DNA of 64,000 nt from Nocardia sp. SYP-A9097 (lineage in GTDB: Bacteria > Actinomycetota > Actinomycetes > Mycobacteriales > Mycobacteriaceae), in assembly GCF_009649815.1 (NCBI RefSeq), contig NZ_WJIC01000018.1:62001-126000 (forward strand), given 5' to 3'. This document shows positions 51,395 through 59,925 of this stretch, piece by piece; position 1 is the stretch's first letter; the number at the start of each line of letters is the position of its first letter. Under the pieces are notes generated by a model. It was not told the origin of the DNA. It was given only the letters and a program-made list of their open reading frames with translations, and ran no database searches. Both the position numbers and the translations under genes were made by a program.

Positions 51395-52024
51395 ATGAGT
51401 GGACGCCATCGCAAGCCGAGTAACACCGGTCGCACGGTCGCCAAGGTAGCCCTGACGGGCATCGCCCTCGGTGGTGCCGGAGTGGCCATGGCCGGTAACG
51501 CCAGCGCGGCACCCGACTCCGACTGGGATCGCCTCGCACAGTGCGAAGCCGGAGGCAACTGGGGTATCAACACCGGGAACGGTTTCCAGGGTGGGCTGCA
51601 GTTCTCGCCCAGCACCTGGAGCGCTCACGGCGGCGGCCAGTACGCCCCCACCGCCAACCAGGCCAGCCGCGAACAGCAGATCACCGTCGCCGAGAAGGTC
51701 CTCGCCTCGCAGGGCTGGGGCGCCTGGCCCTCCTGCTCCTCGAGCCTCGGCCTGCACAGCGCGCCCTCGCAGCGCACCGCTCCCGAAACCGAAGCGCCGA
51801 CCAAGTGGAACCCGGGCTCGAACCCGGGCAACCTGCAGGCCGCCGATGGCAGCCAGCAGGTCTACCAGGCCGTCGACCGCGCCATGGAGATCGCCCAGCA
51901 GCAGGGCATCAATATCCCGCAGCCGGTGCTCGACTTCCTGAATGTCAGCAAGGCCAACAACACTCAGCTCGATCCGGGCCTCGTGAACTTCTTCCAGGCG
52001 AACAAGGGTCTGCTCCCCAGCTGA
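51395..52024 (+). CDS. Resuscitation-promoting factor (transglycosylase), Rpf family
   Basis: A 209-residue secreted muralytic enzyme. The signal peptide (VAKVALTGIALGGAGVAMAGNASA) is followed by the Rpf catalytic domain APDSDWDRLAQCEAGGNWGINTGNGFQGGLQFSPSTWSAHGG (Glu51 is the catalytic acid) through GWGAWPSCSSSLGL. The C-terminal 90 residues form a linker and a helical domain (QVYQAVDRAMEIAQQQGINIPQPVLDFLN). It cleaves peptidoglycan glycan strands and promotes regrowth. The position corresponds to rpfA (Rv0867c), but the C-terminal part is different. Ribosome-binding site AGAGGA. Confidence 0.92.
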   Translation: MSGRHRKPSNTGRTVAKVALTGIALGGAGVAMAGNASAAPDSDWDRLAQCEAGGNWGINTGNGFQGGLQFSPSTWSAHGGGQYAPTANQASREQQITVAEKVLASQGWGAWPSCSSSLGLHSAPSQRTAPETEAPTKWNPGSNPGNLQAADGSQQVYQAVDRAMEIAQQQGINIPQPVLDFLNVSKANNTQLDPGLVNFFQANKGLLPS

Positions 52025-52044
52025 GACACCTCGTTCGCGCACAC

Positions 52045-52085
52045 AAACGCCCCGCATCAATGATGATGCGGGGCGTTTGCGTTTT
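52045..52085 (+). terminator. Terminator of the rpf gene
   Basis: AAACGCCCCGCATCA and TGATGCGGGGCGTTT form a perfect 15-bp stem with a 4-base loop, followed by GCGTTTTCC. Confidence 0.88.
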
Positions 52086-52148
52086 CCGCGAGCAAACATC
52101 CGGGTGCCGGAGGGGACGCGTGGATACCGCTCATGCCAGAATGAGCGC

Positions 52149-52337
52149 GTGGTGAACAAATCGAAGAAACCCTACGTCGACAATGGCTGGCCGGATACGG
52201 CGAATGGCGATCACGCCGTCACCGAGCTCTCGTCGACCCGCTCGGGCGGCCTCTCCCCGTACGGTGAGGACACCGAGTTCCCGCTCCCCGTGGATCAGCT
52301 GCCCTACGTGCACCCGCACACGATCATCAACCGCTGA
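52149..52337 (+). CDS. Small conserved protein, positional equivalent of Rv0863
   Basis: A 62-residue soluble protein starting VVNKSKKPYVDNGWPDTANGDHAVTEL and ending in QLPYVHPHTIINR. Two adjacent GTG codons (52149, 52152) could start it; the first gives 62 residues. A CAGAAT box just upstream suggests a leaderless transcript. Position before the Rv0862c-like gene matches Rv0863. Function unknown. The longer frame upstream overlaps the rpf terminator and is not used. Confidence 0.6.
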   Translation: MVNKSKKPYVDNGWPDTANGDHAVTELSSTRSGGLSPYGEDTEFPLPVDQLPYVHPHTIINR

Positions 52338-52551
52338 TCAGCCTCTGCACCGATAACCATGCGGTCAACGGCGCGGCTCACCTACCCGCGGCCGTCGCGC
52401 ACGCGGCGGCCACCGAGCCGCGCCACACACCGCCGTTTCATCATGCGCCGGGCGCTCTGTGCCCGCGCGCATACCTACCGCCGCGGCACGCACTGCGCCT
52501 GTCCCGCCGCGCATTCGAGACAACAGCAGTCTTCCGCCTGGATCGGGTGAA

Positions 52552-54933
52552 GTGAGCGATACCGTTCCCCCCGCCGGAAACGGCGCTGCCGAGCCCGTGA
52601 CGGCGGCGGCGACCAAAACGGCCAAGCCCCGGAAAGCCGCGGGCACAAAGCTTCCCGAGCCGACCACACTGACCGAATGGCTCTCCGCGCTCGGCGATGA
52701 CGCGCTCGTGGAGTTGCTGCAATTACGGCCGGATCTGGCGGTGCCGTTACCCGCCTCCATGGCCGTGCTGGCGGCGCGGACCGAACAGCGCGCCTCGGTG
52801 CTGCGGGCCACCGACGAGCTGGACACGCTCGACTTCGCCGTTATCGAAACCCTTGTGGTGCAAGGCGCCGCCGATCTGCGAGACCCGCAGCCCGCGCCGC
52901 GCACCAAACTGACTCAGCTACTGGGGGATCGCGCCTCCAAGGCCATGCTGGACGGCTCCGTGGCGAAGCTGCGCACCCGGGCACTGGTGTGGGGGTCGGA
53001 CAAGGCGCTGCGGTTGACGACCGCGGCGCAGGAGGCCCTGCCCTGGCCGCTCGGCAGCACCACCGAGCTACCGGACGCGCTGACCGAACCCGAGATCGAA
53101 GCCGCACTGGCGGAATTGACTCCGCCCGAGCGCGGCCTGCTGGACAAGCTGGCGGCGACCGGTCCGCGCGGGCGCACCCGGGACGCCGCTCCCGGCACGC
53201 CCGAGGATCGTCCGGTACAGCGGCTGCTGGCGTGCCGACTTCTGCACCGGATCGACGAGGAGACGGTGGAACTACCGCTCTCGGTCGGTCAGATACTGCG
53301 CGATGAGCCGGTCACCGATCCGCACGCGCTGACTCCCCCGCAGCCCGAACTGCGCAAGCAGACCAGCTCCGATGTGAATGCCGCGGCCGCCGGTGAGGTG
53401 GGAGAACTATTGCGGCACAGCGCATCCCTGCTGGATGTGCTCGGGCAGACCCCCGCGCCCGCACTGCGCTCCGGCGGGCTGGGCGTGCGGGAGATCCGGC
53501 GGGTGGTCAAGCAGACCGGGATCGACGAGGCCCGGATCGGGCTCATCGCCGAGGTGCTGGCCGCGGCCCGGCTGCTCGACAAGGGTTCGCCCGAACCCCT
53601 GCCCGATGACGGCACCGAGGACTTCTGGGCACCCACCACCACCGCGGACGCCTGGCTGGCCGTGGTGCCACCGCGCCGCTGGGTCGTGCTCGCACAGGCC
53701 TGGCTGGACCTGGACCGGTTCCCATGGATGATCGGGCTGCGGGACGCCAATGACAAACCGCTGGCGGCCCTCTCGGCGGAACTGCGCAATGTGCACGCCG
53801 TCCGGGACCGGCACGCTATCTTGCGCCTGCTGGCCGAATTCCCCTCCGGCAATGCGGTTTCCGCCGCCGATCTGGGGCGCGCACTGGCCTGGCGGCAGCC
53901 GCGCTGGCGCCGGCACTATCGGCTGGAATCGGTGCAACGCACGCTGTCCGAGGCGGAGACGCTGGGCCTGGTGGCGCGTGGCGCGGTCACCTCGGCGGGC
54001 CGGGCACTGCTGCACGGCCGCCCGGAGGACGCGGAATCGGAGATGGCGGCGTCACTGCCCGCACCGGTGGATCACGTACTGGTGCAGGCGGATCTGACGG
54101 TTATCGCGCCCGGGCCGCTCGTCCCCGAACTCCAGGATCGGATCTCGCTGGTCGCCGAGGTCGAATCCGCCGGTGCGGCAACGGTTTACCGGCTCAGCGA
54201 GACCTCGGTGCGGCGCGCGCTCGATGCGGGCGCCACCGCCACCGAACTGCACAATCTGTTCACCGCGCACTCGCGCACCCCGGTCCCGCAGGCGCTCACC
54301 TATCTCATCGACGATGTGGCCCGCCGCCATGGCCGGCTGCGCGTGGGTATGGCCCGATCCTTCATTCGCAGTGAGGATCCCGCGCTGCTCGCGGAGGTGC
54401 TGGCCGCGCCGGTCGCCGGACAGCTCGCACTGCGGGCGGTGGCTCCGACGGTCGCGATCTCACAGGCATCGCTGGGTGAGGTGCTCGAACATCTGCGCGC
54501 CGCGGGCTTCAGCCCGGCGGGTGAGGATTCCTCCGGCACGATCGTGGACCTGCGCCCGCGCGGGGCGCGAATTCCGGCTCGCTCCGGGCAGAAACCGAAC
54601 TGGCGGCCGAATCCGCCCAGCCCCGAACAACTTCGGGCACTGGTCTCGGAGCTACGCGCGGGTGAGCGTGCGGCACAATCCCGTTCGGGTCGGACCGTCC
54701 GCTCGGACGGCTCGCGAACGACCACCGCCGCCACCTTGAATCTGCTCCAATTGGCCGCCCGCACAAGGCGACCCGTGCACATCGGCTATGTGGACGCCTC
54801 GGGCATAGCCACCCAGCGCGTCGTCGAACCACTGAAAGTCGGTGGCGGACAACTGGATGCACTCGACCCGGTAACCGGCGCGATCCGGCACTTCACACTG
54901 CACCGGATCGCGTCGGTCGCTTTGATCGAATAG
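52552..54933 (+). CDS. Helicase-associated WYL-like protein (Rv0862c-like)
   Basis: A 793-residue protein. The N-terminal third (LTEWLSALGDDALVELLQLRPDLAVPLPASMAVLAART) and middle winged-helix regions precede a C-terminal part with ADLTVIAPGPLVPELQDRISLVAEVESAGAATVYRLSETSVRRALDAGATATELHNLF, a domain seen in XPB-associated proteins, and a WYL-like end (RPVHIGYVDASGIATQRVVEPLKVGGGQLDALD). In mycobacteria the homolog Rv0862c lies next to the XPB helicase, as here (about 2.5 kb away). It likely works with it in DNA repair. GTG at 52552 was chosen. Confidence 0.83.
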   Translation: MSDTVPPAGNGAAEPVTAAATKTAKPRKAAGTKLPEPTTLTEWLSALGDDALVELLQLRPDLAVPLPASMAVLAARTEQRASVLRATDELDTLDFAVIETLVVQGAADLRDPQPAPRTKLTQLLGDRASKAMLDGSVAKLRTRALVWGSDKALRLTTAAQEALPWPLGSTTELPDALTEPEIEAALAELTPPERGLLDKLAATGPRGRTRDAAPGTPEDRPVQRLLACRLLHRIDEETVELPLSVGQILRDEPVTDPHALTPPQPELRKQTSSDVNAAAAGEVGELLRHSASLLDVLGQTPAPALRSGGLGVREIRRVVKQTGIDEARIGLIAEVLAAARLLDKGSPEPLPDDGTEDFWAPTTTADAWLAVVPPRRWVVLAQAWLDLDRFPWMIGLRDANDKPLAALSAELRNVHAVRDRHAILRLLAEFPSGNAVSAADLGRALAWRQPRWRRHYRLESVQRTLSEAETLGLVARGAVTSAGRALLHGRPEDAESEMAASLPAPVDHVLVQADLTVIAPGPLVPELQDRISLVAEVESAGAATVYRLSETSVRRALDAGATATELHNLFTAHSRTPVPQALTYLIDDVARRHGRLRVGMARSFIRSEDPALLAEVLAAPVAGQLALRAVAPTVAISQASLGEVLEHLRAAGFSPAGEDSSGTIVDLRPRGARIPARSGQKPNWRPNPPSPEQLRALVSELRAGERAAQSRSGRTVRSDGSRTTTAATLNLLQLAARTRRPVHIGYVDASGIATQRVVEPLKVGGGQLDALDPVTGAIRHFTLHRIASVALIE

Positions 54934-54947
54934 GCGAGAACACCTTC

Positions 54948-55475
54948 TTACTTGGGACTACCCAGGCAGAACGTGGTTTTCGGATCGTCGACGGTGCGGA
55001 AACCGATGGCGGTATTGGCATCACACAGGAATTCGTCGGCCTGTCCGTCGATACGCTTGGTCACCTTGAAAGAGGCTTCGGGCGCGGCGCAGGCGACATT
55101 CTTGTATCCGGTGGTCTGGCTTTCGTTGTAGCAGGCGCCCTCCTTGAAGTTGGGCGTCAGGCACAGGAACGCGGTGGTTCCGCCATTGAGCGTCTCCTCG
55201 TAGGAGGTCTGCTCTTCCTTGCAATCGGTCTTCTTGTCGAAGATCTGGGCGACCTTGTAGACCGCCTTCTCCGAGGAGCAGTCGATCGGCTCGGTCTTGG
55301 AGTCGACCATCGACCCCTCGATCACATTGATGCAGTCGCCGACCTTGGATTTGGCGGTATCGGACTTGCTGGCGTCCTTGACCATCGAACAACCGGTCAC
55401 TGCCAGCGCGGCCACCGCCATGGCCACGAGGGCCAGCACGAGGCGCAGTAGCGGCCTCGTTCCTGTGAACTTCAC
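54948..55475 (-). CDS. LppU-like lipoprotein
   Basis: A 175-residue lipoprotein. The signal peptide ends in AVTGC (Cys29), followed by a Ser/Lys/Asp linker. The mature part has paired cysteines (VGDCINV, IDCSSEK, KKTDCKEE, FLCLTPNFKEGACYN, VACAAPE, FLCDAN, FCLGSPK), which fits the LppU/LppP-like family of actinobacteria with several disulfides. Start ATG at 55475. Function unknown. It is convergent with the helicase-associated gene. Confidence 0.85.
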   Translation of the reverse strand: MKFTGTRPLLRLVLALVAMAVAALAVTGCSMVKDASKSDTAKSKVGDCINVIEGSMVDSKTEPIDCSSEKAVYKVAQIFDKKTDCKEEQTSYEETLNGGTTAFLCLTPNFKEGACYNESQTTGYKNVACAAPEASFKVTKRIDGQADEFLCDANTAIGFRTVDDPKTTFCLGSPK

Positions 55476-55572
55476 TTGCGAAAACCTTTCTCACCGTACA
55501 ATTCACGGCTGCCGTGAACGCGGTGAGGATACCTTTGCGCAATCGGCGGACGCATCACCGAACCGGGGTTTT

Positions 55573-55665
55573 TCAGAGCATTTGCATGCCGCGCATGCCC
55601 ATCATCGACAGATTGAGGATGGTGGGCAGGAGCGCGTTGAGCATCTGCAGGCTCAGGTAGTTCAT
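55573..55665 (-). CDS. 30-residue hydrophobic peptide
   Basis: A short frame reading MNYLSLQMLNALLPTILNLS then MMGMRGMQML, which is rich in Leu/Met and could form an amphipathic helix. The ATG at 55665 is preceded by AGAGGGA six to eight bases upstream, a credible ribosome-binding site. It lies between the endoglycoceramidase and LppU-like genes, with about 120 bases on the upstream side, and has no signal-peptide cleavage site. I cannot assign a family; it may be a membrane-active or regulatory peptide. Confidence 0.5.
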   Translation of the reverse strand: MNYLSLQMLNALLPTILNLSMMGMRGMQML

Positions 55666-55786
55666 CTGTTCCCTCTCGATTCGGGCGCATGTCCAGAAGT
55701 GGCGCCACGCACCAGTGTCGCCGGTGTCGCATGGATCGTTACACAGACGAACCAATAAATCCCGGCGTCGACATGCGGATCCGGTA

Positions 55787-57241
55787 TCACCCGAGCCCAG
55801 CGCCCTTCGACCCCGGCCGATTGATATGGACGGTCACCGGCAGCGCGGACCCGGCCTCAACGGTCACCACCCGCGCACCCGCGGCCGAGGTCACCGTGCC
55901 ACCCTCCACCCGCACCTCATATCCGTTCGGATAGTGCAGATCCGAGACATAGATCTCGGTCGGTTTCGCCGCCGCGTGCGGTGTATACCGGTAGGCGAAA
56001 TCGCCTGTGGCGGAGTCGAAGATCATGCGACCGGGTGTGCCCGCCGTGGCCTGCGGATAGGTCCGCACCAACTGCCGGCCGATATCTCCGAGGAACGGGT
56101 CCGGACGGATACCGCCCGCACCGAATCCGGAGGCGTAATGCCAGTACTGCCAGCTGACAAAGCGCTCGTCGGCGCGAATCACGGTGTTGCGCAGCACCGT
56201 CGGGTCACCGTCACCGAATTCGGTGACCAGGCTCGGCAGCTGCGTGCGCTGGGTGAAGGAGTCGATATTGCCCCACGTCTTGTCCTGCTGCACCGGGCAG
56301 AGCGCGCGCAGGAAGGCGGGCAGGCCCAGGTAGATGGCGAGCTGACTCGGAATGCAGTAATCGTGCGGCGCGAAGGCGATATTCGGCGCGGTAATGGGCG
56401 GATTCCTGCCGAGGTTCGACGGCATGGTCTCGTTCCAGGTCACATTGGGTTCCCAGAAGACCATGGAGTTCGCATTGCGCGCCCGCACCGCATCGGTCAA
56501 TTTCCGCATGGCCGCTTGATATTTCACGTCGAAGCCAAGGCAGCCGTTGGGATAGCAGGACAGGAAGGCGCTGCCCGGCCACGGCTCGTTCATGAGCTCG
56601 AAGCCGAGGACGCCCGCATGCCCGTCCAGCCGTCCCGCGAGTGCGCCGAGTGCCGCACCCAGATAGTCGAGGACGCCATTGCTGTTGTCCCACACCTCAT
56701 CCCAGCCCTGGTTCATGCTGGGCATGAGGTAGTAGAGCGGGAAGCCGAGGTTCGGTTCGAGTGCGCTCGGCCGGGATTTCAGTGCCCATTCGGGAAAACC
56801 GTTGCCGCCCCAGACCTTCGAGAGTCCGTCCTGGTGATTGTCCAGCAGAGTGTGAATCCCGTTCTGCGCCAAGGTATCCACCACCGTGGCGACGCGATCC
56901 AGATAGGCGGTGTCGACCACGCCCTTCGTCGGCATCAAACCGTCGAAGGACACCCCGAGCCGCACGGTATTGAACCCGTGCCCGGCGAGCAGCGCGGCAT
57001 CCTCGGCGGTGAGGGTGAACCCGTCCCCCAATTGGATGTACGGCGCGTCTTTATCCACATTGTTCACACCGTGCAGCAGTACGACGCGTCCGAACTCGTC
57101 GACGAACCGGCTGCCGTCGGTATGGATGGCCGCGATCCCGGGCACGGCCTGCGCGCTCGGCGGTGCGACCAGCAGCGCGCCCCCGAGCGCACCCGCCACC
57201 AGACTCACCAGCCACCGTCTGCCTCGTTGTCCCCTGCGCAT
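55787..57241 (-). CDS. Secreted endoglycoceramidase (GH5)
   Basis: A 484-residue secreted glycosidase that would release the intact oligosaccharide from glycosphingolipids, leaving ceramide. After the signal peptide (WLVSLVAGALGGALLVAPPSAQA) the GH5 barrel shows VVLLHGVNNVDKDAPYI, NGIHTLLDNHQDGLS, the acid/base Glu in GFELMNEPWPG (about residue 218), AFAPHDYCIP and the nucleophile Glu in SLVTEFGDG (about 341). The C-terminal beta domain follows. These features match Rhodococcus endoglycoceramidases. ATG at 57241 follows AAGGGG; a GTG at 57247 is possible. Confidence 0.9.
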   Translation of the reverse strand: MRRGQRGRRWLVSLVAGALGGALLVAPPSAQAVPGIAAIHTDGSRFVDEFGRVVLLHGVNNVDKDAPYIQLGDGFTLTAEDAALLAGHGFNTVRLGVSFDGLMPTKGVVDTAYLDRVATVVDTLAQNGIHTLLDNHQDGLSKVWGGNGFPEWALKSRPSALEPNLGFPLYYLMPSMNQGWDEVWDNSNGVLDYLGAALGALAGRLDGHAGVLGFELMNEPWPGSAFLSCYPNGCLGFDVKYQAAMRKLTDAVRARNANSMVFWEPNVTWNETMPSNLGRNPPITAPNIAFAPHDYCIPSQLAIYLGLPAFLRALCPVQQDKTWGNIDSFTQRTQLPSLVTEFGDGDPTVLRNTVIRADERFVSWQYWHYASGFGAGGIRPDPFLGDIGRQLVRTYPQATAGTPGRMIFDSATGDFAYRYTPHAAAKPTEIYVSDLHYPNGYEVRVEGGTVTSAAGARVVTVEAGSALPVTVHINRPGSKGAGLG

Positions 57242-57449
57242 CGGCACCCCTTATTCAGCTTTCGGAGTAATACGAACTAACTGGACAACCGCCCAAGTTG
57301 GAGGTGATCGTAGCCACCGAAACTCGGGGCTTGACCGTTTTCGCGGAATTACCCGCAGCCGCGCAGGTAGTAGCCGTCGGGAACCGCTGTCGGTGCCATC
57401 AGGAACAATGGATAGCGGCCCGATCGGGTCCGAGAAGCCAGGAGGTGCC

Positions 57450-59108
57450 GTGACCGACGGACCGCTCATCGTTCAAAGTGACAAGACACTGCTGCTCGAG
57501 GTCGACCACGAGGCCGCGGACGCCGCCCGGCAGGCCATCGCCCCCTTCGCGGAGCTGGAGCGCGCCCCCGAACACGTGCACACCTACCGCGTCACCCCCC
57601 TGGCCCTGTGGAATGCCCGCGCCGCCGGTCACGATGCCGAGCAGGTGGTCGACGCACTGGTGAAGTTCTCCCGGTACGCCGTCCCGCAGCCACTGCTGGT
57701 GGACATTGTCGACACCATGGCCCGATACGGCCGCCTACAGCTGGTGAAGAATCCGGCGCACGGACTCACCCTGGTGAGCCTGGATCGCGCGGTCCTGGAA
57801 GAGGTGCTCCGGCACAAGAAGATCGCCCCCATGCTCGGCACCCGGGTGGATGTGGACACCGTGGTGGTGCATCCGTCCGAGCGCGGTCGCATCAAGCAGA
57901 TGCTGTTGAAGATCGGCTGGCCCGCCGAGGACCTGGCGGGTTATGTGGACGGCGAGGCGCACGCCATCGACCTCGATTACGAGGGCGGGCACTGGGAGCT
58001 GCGCGACTATCAGCAGATGGCGGCCGATTCGTTCTGGGCGGGCGGCTCGGGCGTGGTGGTACTGCCGTGTGGCGCGGGCAAGACCATGGTGGGCGCCGCG
58101 GCCATGGCGAAAGCCAAGGCCACCACCCTGATTCTGGTCACCAATACGGTGGCCGGGCGGCAGTGGCGGCGCGAACTGCTGGCCCGCACCTCGCTCACCG
58201 AGGAGGAGATCGGCGAATACTCGGGTGAGCGCAAGGAGATTCGGCCGGTCACCATCGCCACCTATCAGGTGATCACCCGGAAAACCAAGGGCGAGTACCG
58301 GCATCTCGAACTGTTCGACAGCCGCGACTGGGGTCTGGTCATCTACGACGAGGTGCATCTGCTGCCCGCACCGGTCTTCCGCATGACCGCGGATCTACAG
58401 TCCCGCCGCCGCCTCGGCCTGACCGCGACCCTGGTGCGCGAGGACGGGCGCGAGGGTGATGTGTTCTCGCTCATCGGCCCCAAGCGCTACGACGCGCCAT
58501 GGAAGGACATCGAAGCGCAGGGCTGGATCGCCCCGGCCGACTGTGTCGAGGTACGGGTGACGCTCACCGATGCCGAGCGTATGGCATACGCCACAGCCGA
58601 ACCGGAGGAGCGGTACAAGCTGTGCTCCACCGCGCGCACCAAACTGCCTGTGGTGGAGTCGATTCTGGCGCAGCACCAGGGTGCGCCGAGCCTGGTCATC
58701 GGCGCGTACCTGGATCAGCTGGAGGAGCTGGGCGAGCATCTGAACGCCCCCATCATCCAGGGTTCCACCCGTACCAAGGAGCGGGAGGAGCTGTTCGACG
58801 CCTTCCGGCGCGGGGAGATTCCGGTACTGGTGGTCAGCAAGGTCGCCAATTTCTCCATCGATCTACCGGAAGCCTCTGTGGCCGTTCAGGTTTCGGGCAC
58901 CTTCGGCTCCCGGCAGGAGGAGGCGCAGCGGCTCGGGCGACTGTTGCGGCCCAAACAAGATGGCGGCCAGGCTCACTTCTATTCGGTTGTCGCACGTGAC
59001 ACGCTGGACGCCGAATACGCCGCGCACCGGCAGCGTTTCCTTGCGGAGCAGGGGTATGCCTATCGCATCACCGATGCGGACGACCTGCTGGGGCCGACGT
59101 TAGGATAA
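57450..59108 (+). CDS. ercc3: XPB/Ssl2-type DNA helicase (ERCC3)
   Basis: A 552-residue superfamily 2 DNA helicase involved in repair. The N-terminal domain (ELERAPEHVHTYRVTPLALWNARAAGHDAEQVVDALVKFSRYAVPQPLLVDI) precedes the motor with Walker A VVLPCGAGKTMV (about residues 205-216), motif II YDEVHLLPA (DEVH, about 300), and the C-lobe with LVVSKVANFSIDLPEASVAVQVSGTFGSRQEEAQRLGRLLRP. RED motif EDGRE is also present. It matches Rv0861c in M. tuberculosis. GTG at 57450 has a strong AGGAGG upstream. Confidence 0.95.
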   Translation: MTDGPLIVQSDKTLLLEVDHEAADAARQAIAPFAELERAPEHVHTYRVTPLALWNARAAGHDAEQVVDALVKFSRYAVPQPLLVDIVDTMARYGRLQLVKNPAHGLTLVSLDRAVLEEVLRHKKIAPMLGTRVDVDTVVVHPSERGRIKQMLLKIGWPAEDLAGYVDGEAHAIDLDYEGGHWELRDYQQMAADSFWAGGSGVVVLPCGAGKTMVGAAAMAKAKATTLILVTNTVAGRQWRRELLARTSLTEEEIGEYSGERKEIRPVTIATYQVITRKTKGEYRHLELFDSRDWGLVIYDEVHLLPAPVFRMTADLQSRRRLGLTATLVREDGREGDVFSLIGPKRYDAPWKDIEAQGWIAPADCVEVRVTLTDAERMAYATAEPEERYKLCSTARTKLPVVESILAQHQGAPSLVIGAYLDQLEELGEHLNAPIIQGSTRTKEREELFDAFRRGEIPVLVVSKVANFSIDLPEASVAVQVSGTFGSRQEEAQRLGRLLRPKQDGGQAHFYSVVARDTLDAEYAAHRQRFLAEQGYAYRITDADDLLGPTLG

Positions 59109-59109
59109 C

Positions 59110-59128
59110 TGGAGGAGAAGCCTCCAGT
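59110..59128 (+). other. Short hairpin between XPB and DUF3239 genes
   Basis: CTGGAGG / CCTCCAG form a 7-bp stem with a 5-base loop immediately after the helicase stop. Without a T-run it may reduce read-through or stabilise the mRNA end. Confidence 0.4.
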
Positions 59129-59146
59129 AGGCGGGAGGGAACGCAC

Positions 59147-59815
59147 GTGCGACGCTTCGAATTCGCGGTGGACCGTGAGCATGCCCGGGCGGTCAACGAA
59201 GTCGTCGCCGATCTGCGGCGGTTGCGGGTACTCGGGGTGGGCGCGGCCATTGCGCTCGGCTTGGGCACCGCGTTTCTGGTGTGGGTGAATCACCCGTGGT
59301 CCTGGCTGCTCGCGGTGGCCTTCCTGCTCGGAGCGGCCACCTCACTGTTCATCGGGTTGTGGACGCCGCATCGGGGGCGGGTCGACAGGCTCTATGCCGC
59401 AGGCGAACTCGTGCCCGCGGTGGTGTCGGAGACCGATGGTTCCAAGGCGGTGCTGCTGGCGCTGGTGGATCTGGCCAAGCCCAATACCGACGGGCCGCGC
59501 TACGCCCTGGTGACGCGCACGGTGCGCAGCCTGCCGGGGCATCGCAATCGGATCGGTGAACAGGTGCCGTCGGTGACGGTGCGCATCGATCGCGCACCCG
59601 GGTCGGTGGGCGATCTGTGGCAGTCGGTGAGCGCCATGCCGATCGCCTGGGGCACCCGGGATCTGAACATTATCGAGCGCGCCCGCACCACCATCCGCGA
59701 TGTCGAGTGGCAGCTGCTCACCGACAATCTGGATCTGGCGGACAAGGTGCGGCATGTGGATGCCAAGAGGCTGCTGCTGGACCCGCAGCAACTACCCGAG
59801 GAGCTACGCGGATAG
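59147..59815 (+). CDS. DUF3239-like membrane protein
   Basis: A 222-residue protein with two N-terminal helices, VLGVGAAIALGLGTAFLVWV and SWLLAVAFLLGAATSLFIGLW (about residues 29-68), then a soluble cytosolic domain with LYAAGELVPAVVSETDGSKAVLLALVDLAKPN, PSVTVRIDRAP, SVSAMPIAWGTRD and VRHVDAKRLLLDPQQLPEELRG. It resembles DUF3239. GTG at 59147 has GGGAGGG upstream. It follows XPB, 38 bases away, and may be co-transcribed. Function unknown. Confidence 0.78.
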   Translation: MRRFEFAVDREHARAVNEVVADLRRLRVLGVGAAIALGLGTAFLVWVNHPWSWLLAVAFLLGAATSLFIGLWTPHRGRVDRLYAAGELVPAVVSETDGSKAVLLALVDLAKPNTDGPRYALVTRTVRSLPGHRNRIGEQVPSVTVRIDRAPGSVGDLWQSVSAMPIAWGTRDLNIIERARTTIRDVEWQLLTDNLDLADKVRHVDAKRLLLDPQQLPEELRG

Positions 59816-59925
59816 TGGAGGTTCCACCCGGCGCGAGTGTTGCCGTGTCGGGCACCGGTCATCGATCGCGGCGGCGACTAGAGTCGCGGGTCGGGGGTGG
59901 ACGCCGGAAAGGGGCGGCTCGACGT

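Noticed and set aside
52359..52550. A 63-codon frame in the gap before the helicase-associated gene.
   Set aside because: Arg-rich, no ribosome-binding site, and it spans an inverted repeat (GGCGCGGCTC/GAGCCGCGCC) that looks like a terminator.
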